Part shown: positions 1 to 10,688 of the stretch, piece after piece | Position numbering within the stretch: the stretch's first letter is position 1 | Layout: every line of letters starts with the position of its first letter | Assembly: GCA_958430865.1 (NCBI GenBank) | Contig: CAUDNR010003458.1 | Location: forward strand, 749 to 42,193 | Reading direction: 5' to 3' | From: Entrophospora sp. SA101 | Taxonomy: Eukaryota > Glomeromycota > Glomeromycetes > Entrophosporales > Entrophosporaceae | DNA: 41,445 nt | Notes under the pieces: model-generated | Database searches by the model: none | What the model saw: the letters and a program-made list of their open reading frames with translations, nothing else | Told to the model about the DNA's origin: nothing | Program-made: the position numbers and the translations under genes

Positions 1-1872
1 CGGAATGTCAGACAAGAAGTCATAACATAAGACATCAAAAGACCACAAGTGTCCTTCAATAATTTATACACATCTGATTAGATAGAATTAGTGTAGTGGA
101 TAGATGTAATGATAATATATTTAAATATTATTTGTCATAATCATCATCTTCTTCCTTTGATTTAGAGGAATGGATTGGCCAATCAAAATCTACTACTATT
201 TTAAATATGCTGTAATGGATTCTCACAGTTCATAATGACTTGGAAATACACCCATATGGCAATCCTCATAGTCAATCCCAAATGAATTTATAAATTCTGG
301 TTGGAATACCACTTTGACACGACCTGATGAATTGTTGAATAGTTGGACTTGTCAAAGTTGATTCAAATTTGGGTCATTAGCATCATCTACCATATTATGT
401 GTCACTATTGGTGAAAGTATACTACGACTGAGAGCAATTACATGTCGTCTCAAAAGTACCTTTTCTCCATTTGGTTAGCAACTCTTTTTGATCATTTAAT
501 GTATCATTAATATGACCTCTATAAATATTAATATCAATATTAATATTAATGTATGAAAAATGTAATATTAATAGTGGTAATTAATATATGCTTACTCTGA
601 AGATCTAGCTGCCTTTTCAATGTTCTTTGACCGATTTTTCAGTGATGTCTTTTACAATTTCAAAAATTCAACTGCGATTGAATGAGTTGCAGCAGGCATA
701 ATTATAAGTCATTGGTGAATTACATACATGCTCTCAAAAGAGAATCAAGACCTATAATAAATATTTTTTTTAATATGTCGTTAAAAAACCTTTTATTATT
801 ATAATTAAAATTCGAGACTTACGAGCTAATGATCCAATGAACATATCTACAACTTTATTTCTATGTTCATAACGATCAGCAGTGAAAAAAAGTAAAGTGT
901 GTCAAAATCACAATGGCAATGAAAATGTCCTTTAACAAAATCACATATTTTTTCTTTATTCATTGCATATAAATTTTGAAATTCATGCATAGCAGAGAAT
1001 TTAAACCATTTGGAAGAGCTCCGTCTATTATAAAATGAAATAATTAAAGATTATATTTTTTATTTTTATTTCATTATTCAGAATCATCATGATGGTGGTC
1101 ATTATAATTACCTGGTTTTCATTTTAATAAAAGTTCGGCTTCATAAGCAGTGATCTGACTGACAGTGATGAAAACATTGGCACAATGGAATGCGGCGCAT
1201 TCAATACAATAACGGTGATATATTCCACGTTTTCCTGCTTCTTCTTCATCCACTTGAAAATTTGAATATTATTATAGAGCCAGCACATAAGTAACCTAAT
1301 AAGGTTGCACGTATGGTAAAAATTGTTGTTAAATCGGTTCTTCGTTTACGAAATAAGGCTATGGCAACTCCTGGTAGCCATTCATGAAAGTGTGCGATGA
1401 TAGCTTTGGATCTTTCGCGTACTACAAACTATGTATATGATATATAAATAAATATATGATATATGAATGCATTATATTGATTGAACTGGAACTTACATCG
1501 TTTATAAACCAACCAACCAGGTAACCAAATAGAATTGCATCGTTGGTTTCTTGATCATTTGGTGCACCAAATTGATTTCTATAAAATTGGGAGAAGGAAT
1601 TCCATAAATCAGCCATCCATGAATCAAGTCTATCCCTAACAGGATTTATATCCAAAAATAATATGTGAGGAGCACCTTCGATCCAACATCCATTTAACGT
1701 TTTGTCTTGACATTTCATCAAGCATTTCTTTGAAATAAGTTACAGGTCCTGGTTCTACTTTGGTAGCAGCATATTTTTGTACCAATGGACCAATCAATCG
1801 CCATATTCATAAGCTGTAACTGGTACTTTTGTCTTTAAAATTGTGTAGAGATCACCGACTTTTTGGTTGTTT
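1..1872 (-). pseudogene. Glycogen synthase pseudogene, decayed and truncated at the 3' side
   Basis: Read in pieces on the minus strand, this region spells a eukaryotic glycogen synthase (glycosyltransferase family 3). In order I see KVGDLYTILKTKVPVTAYEYG (split KVGDLYTILK / TKVPVTAYEYG, 1872-1800), WIEGAPHILFLDI and ETNDAILFGYLVGWF (1721-1497, ending at a GTAAGT donor), then from 1428 [31 protein letters not shown] and [15 protein letters not shown], then [15 protein letters not shown] near 980, [16 protein letters not shown] near 840, IIMPAATHS near 690 and [15 protein letters not shown] to [12 protein letters not shown] near 400-240. Homology stops near 180. Several frameshifts, in-frame stops (for example TGA where the family has Arg after LLLK) and lost exon joins show it is not functional. 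Intron positions remain, so it came from a genomic copy. The family assignment is from motif recall. Confidence 0.88.
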
Positions 1873-2282
1873 TATTTGATGTTTGAAAGTTGAATTAATT
1901 AATAAAATTAATAAAATTTTATATTTGTTGTACAAAGAATTGGGACACATCCTAATATGTTAATTAGACAAAAAACACAAAAGAAATTCTGGTCTGAGAA
2001 TCAGAAGATCCTAGCTTATCACATGTACAAATTTCAAAGCACGTCATTCTTTCTATCATCAAAAATCTTGCTATAAACTGATATAAATTTGTTATGTACA
2101 TTTTTGTGTAATGGGTGGGTGTCCCATTCTTCTGTCCATGTATGCGTATGTATGTGAACGCGTATAAATTTTCTAATTGTTTGTTATTCAATTATTTTAT
2201 TTTATTTATATACCTTTATTTGTACAATTTCAAATAATATAGGTTTTATCAATATTATATTTTAGTTTAATTAAGCAATAAA

Positions 2283-3007
2283 ATGTGTGCTTTACGTGTG
2301 TTAGAGGTGTTAGAATTTAATAAAGATGAAATTTTTTATTTTTTGACATTTGATGAATCCTTGAAATCATGTGAAAATTCAACCATTAGATATTGTCTAA
2401 AAAAAAAAAGATATTGTCTTAATTCTTTGCTCAGGCGAGATAGGTGTTATCATCAATAGCAAGGTTATAGTAATATATCTCCCCCATGTATACTATTTGT
2501 TCTACATATTCTTTGTGGAGGATATATCAAAAATGAGGAAGCTCGCTGGATATTTTATGAAGATAATCAATTCATTATTGAGAACAAGAACCGAAGGAAC
2601 AAATAATATCGAACTTAAGGAAGAAAAGGAAAGATTATCAACAATCAATCAACAAATTGTTGAATGAGGAACAAAAAAGATCGATTTAAAAGATCCAGAA
2701 ACTAGAAGAAGAAATTGTTGGAAAAATGCCAGAAGAAAAGATCATGCACAATTAACGGAAGCCAATGAAATGAAGAATGGCAAGAGAGAAGGAAAAAAGA
2801 AAGTCCTTAGCAAGGAAACAAAGACAAGAAAATAACTGGTTCAGGTGTTCAAGCTGTGAAGCAAGCGGCCATAAATTTAAAGATTGCCCAAAAATACAAT
2901 GTGGAGAATGTAAAATACACTGTCCAAAAAGAATATGCGATAAATGTCAGGAAGAGGGACACGTAAAATATTATTTATTAAGTAAAAATAAACCATTTAT
3001 TAAGTAA
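2283..3007 (+). pseudogene. Degenerate zinc-knuckle (CCHC) protein gene
   Basis: The clearest piece is the ORF at 2777-3007 (76 codons; the first ATG is at 2777). After a very basic N-terminus it has a textbook CCHC zinc knuckle, CSSCEASGHKFKDC (C-x2-C-x4-H-x4-C), then a cysteine-rich stretch (CGECKIHC) and a second knuckle-like CDKCQEEGH whose last Cys is replaced by Tyr. Upstream are a 58-codon ORF at 2283-2459 and basic, charged stretches at 2533-2770 in shifting frames with stops, as expected from a decayed longer gene. Zinc knuckles of this form bind single-stranded nucleic acid in retroelement Gag and host RNA-binding proteins; which of these this was cannot be told. A second copy lies at 17978-18702. 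Confidence 0.5.
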
Positions 3008-3619
3008 AAATAAACCATTTATTTTTGAAATAACAGGCGCGATTTTATTACGAACTTTACGCCAATTCGAGTTTTTATATCACTTCAATAATGATTTTCA
3101 TTGGGCGAATTATTTAAATTTAATATTAAAGTTTTTTGTTCAATCTTTAAAAATGTGTATAAGCTCAACAAACTTATTGCTTAGTAGAAAGAGTTTTTAA
3201 TAAAATCCGCAGATATTAACATTAATATTTTAGATAGGCGCCATTCGACGTGTAATGTAATTAATTCATGAGAGGCTCCCCCTCCCCTACAAAGCGTAAA
3301 GGGCTATTTTTTTTAAAAACATTTTTCCCCTGCTAGTTTTTGAGAAATATACGTTATTAATTTTCATTTGTTTTTAATTTTTTTTTTTTCCATAAAAAAA
3401 TTATTTATTAATTATTATAAATTATTATTAAAAAAAATGTTTTTTTACAGTAAAGTATGCGAAAAATATATACAAGAAAATTTCATTTAAAAAAAAAAAG
3501 CATATTATATTATAAAGTGGGAAAATTTTTTCATAGATAAATGAAATCATAGGTAGATGATGATGCAAATGAATAATAATAAATTGGAAATAAACACATT
3601 AAACATTAAAACATTAATT

Positions 3620-3621
<2 letters not shown>
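3008..3621. other. AT-rich stretch without genes
   Basis: Apart from a duplicated AAATAAACCATTTAT direct repeat at the end of the zinc-knuckle ORF and long A and T runs, I see no coding sequence, RNA gene or terminal repeat here. Confidence 0.5.

Positions 3622-3622
<1 letters not shown>

Positions 3623-3650
<28 letters not shown>
3623..3650. repeat. (TA)n microsatellite
   Basis: Pure TA dinucleotide run. The copy of this block at 19318-19345 has exactly the same number of repeats. Confidence 0.95.
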
Positions 3651-3798
3651 TTTATATTACTTCTTTACCTGCTTATAATTAATTCACTATTATAATTGTT
3701 TCTATCATCACTTGTAAATAATTCTAATACGATTGGAACTATAAAAATATGAATAAATTATTGAGAATTTGTTACATCATTTAATTTTGTAAAAGCAA

Positions 3799-3828
3799 CC
3801 GTTTTGAGTTTATATAAACTCAAAACGG
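3799..3828. repeat. 30-bp perfect palindrome, possible left end of the polymerase element
   Basis: Every base pairs with its mirror position around a TATATA centre (arms start CCGTTTTGAG and end CTCAAAACGG). Pairing stops at 3798/3829. It lies 136 bp after the end of block W and directly before the repeat arrays that lead into the DNA polymerase gene. It could form a cruciform or be the target of a dimeric protein. That it marks an element end is inference. Confidence 0.8.
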
Positions 3829-3852
3829 CTTAAATTAGACTATAATAGACTC

Positions 3853-4006
3853 AGGTGTGACGTGAGTTTCGCGTTTGCCTTGTCAAAGATGAGACGTTTA
3901 TAGTCTACTTATCGGATGATGTGTGATTTGCATTTGCCTCGTCAAAGATGAGACGTTTATAGTCTACTTATCGGATGACGTGTGATTTGCATTTGCCTCG
4001 TCAAAC
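3853..4006. repeat. 59-bp tandem repeat, about 2.6 copies
   Basis: The phrase GTCAAAGATGAGACGTTTAT and its surroundings (TAGTCTACTTATCGGATGA, TTTGCCT) recur with a spacing of exactly 59 bp: GTCAAA starts at 3882, 3941 and 4000. The third copy is cut short. No ORF of note runs through it. Confidence 0.85.
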
Positions 4007-4229
4007 ATATTTCATACGTCATTTGATATCACATGTTAACTTAGCGATCTTGACCGTTTTCCATTGCAAAAAAATAGCCGAGGTAGGTTATGCTACCGGG
4101 CTATGCTATATACACGCTATCCGGTTATGCTATCGATTAATGCTACCAACATTTATGCCGATTTCGATTACCGGAATTTTTGACACCAGAAATATATCCG
4201 AGAACATACCATAGAAATGGGTAGTAAAA

Positions 4230-4800
4230 AATAGTAAACTTCGACTAAATATACCCGGAATATATACCCAGAAATATGTTGTCAAATGGGTAGCCTTCTT
4301 CATTTTTTCTTATATAATATTACCGAAGTTAGCTACCCCGAAAACATATCATCAGATGGGTATATAACTTCGTTTTTTCTTATATAATATTACTGAACTT
4401 ATACACTCGAAGACATACCATTAAAGTGGGTAGATACCTACCCCAAAAAAAGTGTAGTGTTCTGCCATTTTTCTTATATATATTACCGCAGATTACTACA
4501 CCAGATCACCTACCCCGAAAACATATATCGAAACGGGTATATAACTCCCATTTTTCTTATATAATATTACTGAAGTTATATACCCCGAAAACATATATCG
4601 AAACGGGTATATAACTCCCATTTTTCTTATATAATATTACTGAAGTTATATACCCCGAGCACATACTATCAAAATGGGTATATAACTCCCATTTTTCTTA
4701 TATAATATTACTGAAGTTATATACCCCGAGCACATACTATCAAAATGGGTATATAACTCCCATTTTTCTTATAATATATTTCCGAACTTATATACCCAAA
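4230..4800. repeat. Array of about 71-bp hairpin repeats upstream of the polymerase gene
   Basis: CTTATATA recurs at 4309, 4379, 4473, 4556, 4626, 4697 and (altered) 4768, giving about seven units of mostly 70-71 bp. Each unit has an 11-bp inverted repeat, GTTATATACCC and GGGTATATAAC. Clean arms are at 4535-4545, 4575-4585, 4605-4615, 4645-4655, 4676-4686, 4716-4726 and 4747-4757. Between a right arm and the next left arm lies a 29-nt spacer with TAATATTAC (4562-4570, 4632-4640, 4703-4711; also 4315-4323 and 4385-4393 in degenerate units). The array ends about 160 bp before the polymerase ATG, so it could serve as promoter, replication origin or both. Confidence 0.85.
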
Positions 4801-4961
4801 GTATTCACTAATCGAGATCGCAATTCTCTTCATTCATCTTACCAAAACTCGATGCATTTTTTTTGATATCGTTATGTACCGACCGAAAAAATTAATTTAA
4901 ACTTTTCCAAACTATATTGTAATAATATAATCGAACAAAGATTGAAACATACCAATAAAAA

Positions 4962-7139
4962 ATGAGCAAACAAAACGCACAAGTGATCGGGTACGGGGGC
5001 GGGGAAACTTTAGCTGGAATTCCAACTCGCAATGATATCATTTCGAAATGTGATAATGAGTTAATGGCTATACTTCAACAAAGCTTATCCAATAACCAGC
5101 CTATATACTTCATGCCTAATGATGTGAGTGACGCCACTGAGTATGTAAAAAATATATCTACATATATTCTACGTATTTACGGTACTTTGATTAATGGACA
5201 AAAGGCTAGGGTAGATATTATAGGTATCAAACCTTTCTTTGATATCCTTGTGCCCGATAACGAACCTTTATCTATATTCAAACCAAGATTAGTAAAAATT
5301 ATTTCAGGAGCGGAAAAGATTGATAAATCGAAGTTTGGAGTGAAATACATCAACGCGTACCCAATTCGTGGTTACCATACCGAGAAAAAGGCATACATTC
5401 GCATCACTACGTGGAATCATTATGATAGAACACGAATTTTAAAAGAGGTACGTAAGTATGACATTGAAACAGCATCAGATGACATTACCAACGTGCATTA
5501 TTATCGAAAAATAGCTCGTGAAAAGAAGTTACCTCTTTCCAAGTGGGCAATATTAAATGATTATCATTGTATTTCTGATACAAATTTACCACATTATTCA
5601 TATTCATTTCGCGTATCTGTAGATAATTATCGGTCTTTAGAGGATAATAAATCAAATGATCTAATAATTTCCAAAGTTCTCTCATATGACAGAACTCTTG
5701 TTCTCGCCTGGGATATAGAAACATATAGTGGACGGAAAATGGGGGATTTACCTGATGCAAGAAATGAAGAGGATCAAGTATTTATGATTTGTATGACAGT
5801 TCATTGGAAAGATGATCCCAATCCACTGTTGCAAATATGTTTAGTTGATGTAGAGACGGAACCAGATCCCAGATGGATTACAATAATATGTGGAAATCAG
5901 ACCAACCTACTGAAGGCATTTGCGTTATGTTGGAAACATTTAGCTCCAGATATACAAATCGGATTTAATGATTCGCAGTATGACTGGCCTTTCATTATAG
6001 AAAAAGCCAAAAGTTTAGGTATTCTTGAATGGATGTTTAATCACATATCACCCGACTCATCCAACATTGAAGAAATTATAAAATGGAAATATCGAAGAAG
6101 TGAGATAAAGATAGATGATGAAAAATTTTATTCGAAGTATCTCAAAATCCCAGGGTGTATACCTATTGATGTTCGTGCTTGTTTCAAAAAGTTATACTTA
6201 AAATCAGAAGCAAGTTCACTGAAATATTATTTGGAAAAATGTGGATTGGGTAACAAGGCGGATATGCCAATAACTACTATGAACAAAATATATGAAGATG
6301 CAATACTTCACCCCTCTGATACATCGGCTAAAAATATGTGCAAAGTTGCAAATTATTGTGTTATAGATGCACAGCGATGCCAAGAGCTTATGGTTAAGCA
6401 TAATGTAATTAATGACTATAGGGAAGTATCATCCATTGCATATGTGTCCCTTTCTGATTCTCATTATTTTGCGGGGGGTATGAAAGTATGTAATCTTTTG
6501 GGAGCTGAAGCTTGGAGTAGTAATATGTTGTGTAGTATGATTGCTTCAGAAAATACAGAATCTGGTAAATATCCAGGAGCTTATGTTATTACACCAATAA
6601 AAGGTCTGGAAAACAAACGCCCAGTAACAGGCTTAGATTTTGCTTCCTTATATCCAAGTCTTATGATGACTTACAACTTCTCACCCGATAAGATTATACT
6701 ATCTCGTGGAGAGGCGATAAATGCACTACGTAGTGGGAAGAAACTTCACAAGATTGAGTTTTCATTTAATGGTCGAACTATAGAAGCTTGGTCTATTCAC
6801 CATAATAATATACCTGAAGAAAAGGGTTTATATGCTAGGGTGTTGGAAAATCTATCTAATAAACGAAAGAAGATGAAAGAAACCCTTAATGAATTGGATT
6901 ATAAAAGTTTCGAATACAGTTGTTTAGACTCAAAACAAAAGGCAGTAAAATTATATATGAATACATTTTATGGTGAGGCAGGTAACAATCTCTCTCCATT
7001 CTATCAACTTCAGTTAGCAGGTGGAGTTACTTCTGCTGGGCAACGTAATATTAAATTTGTTAGAAATTTTGTTGAAGACAAAGGGTTCGGTGTTAAATAT
7101 GGAGACACCAATTCTTTATATCTCACATACTTTGATTAA
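4962..7139 (+). pseudogene. Family B DNA polymerase, first part, broken by a tandem duplication
   Basis: The ATG at 4962 opens a frame with all N-terminal, exonuclease and palm motifs of a replicative family B DNA polymerase: Exo I DIET (residues 251-254), Exo II GFNDSQYDWPF (334-344), Exo III YCVID (465-469), motif A DFASLYPS (559-566) and motif B KLYMNTFYGEAG (663-674). Motif C reads YGDTNS (713-718) where the family has YGDTDS, so the second, metal-binding Asp is Asn. Features such as NTFYGEAG and GGVTSAGQ recall nucleocytoplasmic large DNA virus (asfarvirus-like) enzymes more than protein-primed Polinton ones; that is from memory. Four codons after motif C the frame hits TAA because 1,945 bp are repeated in tandem out of frame. 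Without one copy the gene would have 1,227 codons including the stop. The hairpin array upstream probably controls it. Confidence 0.9.
5183..7127 (+). repeat. 1,945-bp tandem duplication inside the polymerase gene, unit 1
   Basis: The segment from TACTTTGATTAATGG (5183) to 7127 is followed at once by a second copy at 7128-9072. At the junction CTCACA is joined to TACTTTGATT, with at most one base of microhomology. The copies look identical in every stretch I compared, and both give the same peptides. The unit length is 3 x 648 + 1, so it shifts the reading frame. Confidence 0.9.
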
Positions 7140-10100
7140 TGGACAAAAGGCTAGGGTAGATATTATAGGTATCAAACCTTTCTTTGATATCCTTGTGCCC
7201 GATAACGAACCTTTATCTATATTCAAACCAAGATTAGTAAAAATTATTTCAGGAGCGGAAAAGATTGATAAATCGAAGTTTGGAGTGAAATACATCAACG
7301 CGTACCCAATTCGTGGTTACCATACCGAGAAAAAGGCATACATTCGCATCACTACGTGGAATCATTATGATAGAACACGAATTTTAAAAGAGGTACGTAA
7401 GTATGACATTGAAACAGCATCAGATGACATTACCAACGTGCATTATTATCGAAAAATAGCTCGTGAAAAGAAGTTACCTCTTTCCAAGTGGGCAATATTA
7501 AATGATTATCATTGTATTTCTGATACAAATTTACCACATTATTCATATTCATTTCGCGTATCTGTAGATAATTATCGGTCTTTAGAGGATAATAAATCAA
7601 ATGATCTAATAATTTCCAAAGTTCTCTCATATGACAGAACTCTTGTTCTCGCCTGGGATATAGAAACATATAGTGGACGGAAAATGGGGGATTTACCTGA
7701 TGCAAGAAATGAAGAGGATCAAGTATTTATGATTTGTATGACAGTTCATTGGAAAGATGATCCCAATCCACTGTTGCAAATATGTTTAGTTGATGTAGAG
7801 ACGGAACCAGATCCCAGATGGATTACAATAATATGTGGAAATCAGACCAACCTACTGAAGGCATTTGCGTTATGTTGGAAACATTTAGCTCCAGATATAC
7901 AAATCGGATTTAATGATTCGCAGTATGACTGGCCTTTCATTATAGAAAAAGCCAAAAGTTTAGGTATTCTTGAATGGATGTTTAATCACATATCACCCGA
8001 CTCATCCAACATTGAAGAAATTATAAAATGGAAATATCGAAGAAGTGAGATAAAGATAGATGATGAAAAATTTTATTCGAAGTATCTCAAAATCCCAGGG
8101 TGTATACCTATTGATGTTCGTGCTTGTTTCAAAAAGTTATACTTAAAATCAGAAGCAAGTTCACTGAAATATTATTTGGAAAAATGTGGATTGGGTAACA
8201 AGGCGGATATGCCAATAACTACTATGAACAAAATATATGAAGATGCAATACTTCACCCCTCTGATACATCGGCTAAAAATATGTGCAAAGTTGCAAATTA
8301 TTGTGTTATAGATGCACAGCGATGCCAAGAGCTTATGGTTAAGCATAATGTAATTAATGACTATAGGGAAGTATCATCCATTGCATATGTGTCCCTTTCT
8401 GATTCTCATTATTTTGCGGGGGGTATGAAAGTATGTAATCTTTTGGGAGCTGAAGCTTGGAGTAGTAATATGTTGTGTAGTATGATTGCTTCAGAAAATA
8501 CAGAATCTGGTAAATATCCAGGAGCTTATGTTATTACACCAATAAAAGGTCTGGAAAACAAACGCCCAGTAACAGGCTTAGATTTTGCTTCCTTATATCC
8601 AAGTCTTATGATGACTTACAACTTCTCACCCGATAAGATTATACTATCTCGTGGAGAGGCGATAAATGCACTACGTAGTGGGAAGAAACTTCACAAGATT
8701 GAGTTTTCATTTAATGGTCGAACTATAGAAGCTTGGTCTATTCACCATAATAATATACCTGAAGAAAAGGGTTTATATGCTAGGGTGTTGGAAAATCTAT
8801 CTAATAAACGAAAGAAGATGAAAGAAACCCTTAATGAATTGGATTATAAAAGTTTCGAATACAGTTGTTTAGACTCAAAACAAAAGGCAGTAAAATTATA
8901 TATGAATACATTTTATGGTGAGGCAGGTAACAATCTCTCTCCATTCTATCAACTTCAGTTAGCAGGTGGAGTTACTTCTGCTGGGCAACGTAATATTAAA
9001 TTTGTTAGAAATTTTGTTGAAGACAAAGGGTTCGGTGTTAAATATGGAGACACCAATTCTTTATATCTCACATGTCCAGAAGAGTGTTTCCAGGAATGTG
9101 ATCGAAAATATAAATTAGATCAACTCTCACAAGAAGAGTACTGGAAGGAAATGGTAAAAATATCTATGAAAGTGATGGCAAACCTCCGTAATGAAGTAAA
9201 TACTGAACTTGAAAAAGACAATGGAACGCCTTACCTTAATATGGCATATGAAGAGGTCTTATTTCCCGTGGTATTTACAGGAAAGAAAAAATACTATGGT
9301 CTTGAGCATAAAAAGGAGCCAAATTTCAATCCGGGTAAGCTTTTCATTAAAGGGGTAGATATTGTGAAAAGAGGCCAATCTAAGCTCTTTCGTGATGTAG
9401 GTAAGGAAATTATGAATAGAACTTTGAAAGTCGGTAATGAGGAGACAATACACCAGATTGTTGAAAAAGTTCTTTGGGAAAATGTGGAAAAACTTTCCAA
9501 GTTAGATTATGATGAATTTATTCAGACATGTATATGGAGGCCTAAAAAGGAAGGTAAGCGGGGGAATATTTCTGTAGAACGGTTTGTTTCGCGAATGGGG
9601 GCTAAGTATTCTCGTGAAGTATTGGAAAATCAACAGCTTATAAGGAAGGGTTTACCCGCTAACGAATACCTATATAAAGTCCCCAAACCCGGTGAACGAA
9701 TTAGTTACATTGTAGTAGTACCTGAGGAGATTTATGATAACTGCGGGAAAAAAATACCACAACAAAAAGGAGACTGTATGGAATACCCAGATGTGGTAAA
9801 AAAGTTCAACAAGAAAATAAATATTGATTATTATATCGAAAGTCTATTTGGTCTCTGTGCCCGTTTTATAAATTATGATGATAAATATCAACCATCACCT
9901 GAATCCCTCTCAAAAGTCTTGGATCATAAAAAGAAATCCAAGGAGAAGAAATTAAAAATTGCTAAGGATTTATATTTACGTAGTAAATGCCCATATGGCC
10001 TGCAGAGCAATGACTCTCTGAGTCTAGATGAAGATGAAATAGCGAAAATTAAAGATGAAGAGTCACAGAAGTCGGCTAAAAAATGGCTCAAAAATTATAT

Positions 10101-10587
10101 CAAAGATTTACGTGATACACCGAAAAAAGATGAAGCCATTATCTCCCATTTATGGAAAAATGCTACTACACATGCTGAAAAAATATGTTCTAGTATTAGC
10201 AAAGTTGGCATAACCAGGCCTTCAGGTGCCTCTACTTGGTGTAATGGCTATCTTAATGCATTAGATAAAATTGCAGACTCCATTCGTTTGAAATTATCAG
10301 ATCTACTTTTAGAATTGTCTAAGCTTAATGTAGAATATAGAAATGAGTTATATAAATTAATTATGAAGTCACAAAAATGCAAGACCAATGTTACGATTTT
10401 GGAAGAGTATATACTTCGATATAACCTGGAATCAGAATGTGAAGCATTAACAGAATTCCGAAATACATGGTACAAAGCAATTGGTCTTGAGATTGCACGT
10501 GTTCAAGCGGTATCAATCATGCAGAGTAGTAAAAAAGATGACTCATCCGAAGCGGATGTTGATGAGATTATCGACCTATATTATTAA
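7128..10587 (+). pseudogene. Family B DNA polymerase, second copy with the C-terminal part
   Basis: The frame is open from before 7128 to TAA at 10585-10587 but has no proper start: the codons upstream of 7128 are an out-of-frame reading of copy 1, and the first possible initiator there is a GTG at 7021. From 7128 it repeats all exonuclease and polymerase motifs, again with YGDTNS (Asn codon 9055-9057), then runs into the unique C-terminus: FTGKKKYYGLEH (the KKxY palm/thumb motif, about 9282), a GERISYIVVVP segment and DYYIESLFGL thumb helix, and a lysine-rich tail of about 230 residues not typical of the family. Together with the first 74 codons at 4962-5182 it accounts for a complete polymerase. 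As assembled it lacks its own start and is probably not expressed as an active enzyme. Confidence 0.85.
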
Positions 10588-10688
10588 GTATTCTTAGCTA
10601 AGATCGCCACAATCTACTAAGATACATATACATTATTAATAATATTTTTTTCGTACATAAATAATATCCAAGTTTAAATAGATAATTA
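10588..10688. other. Short spacer between convergent genes
   Basis: About 100 AT-rich bases separate the polymerase stop from the stop of the coiled-coil gene on the other strand. It must hold both 3' ends. No strong hairpin is seen. Confidence 0.5.

Larger units (their letters stand above)
981..3663. repeat. Duplicated block W, copy 1 (2,683 bp)
   Basis: This block recurs at 16676-19358 with a constant offset of 15,695 over its whole length. All shared landmarks, including homopolymers and the TA microsatellite, match in position and length. The left boundary falls inside the glycogen synthase pseudogene (at MHEF) and the right boundary after TTATATTACTTC. Flanks on both sides differ between the copies. 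Confidence 0.92.

Noticed and set aside
1964..2191. 75-codon minus-strand frame upstream of the glycogen synthase remnant (also at 17659-17886)
   Set aside because: No family resemblance and random-looking composition.
4230..4800. CRISPR array
   Set aside because: Units are contiguous tandem repeats without unique spacers, in a eukaryotic genome.
7021..7127. Apparent 36-residue N-terminus (starting at a GTG) of the second polymerase frame
   Set aside because: It is an out-of-frame reading of copy 1 created by the tandem duplication, not a real start.
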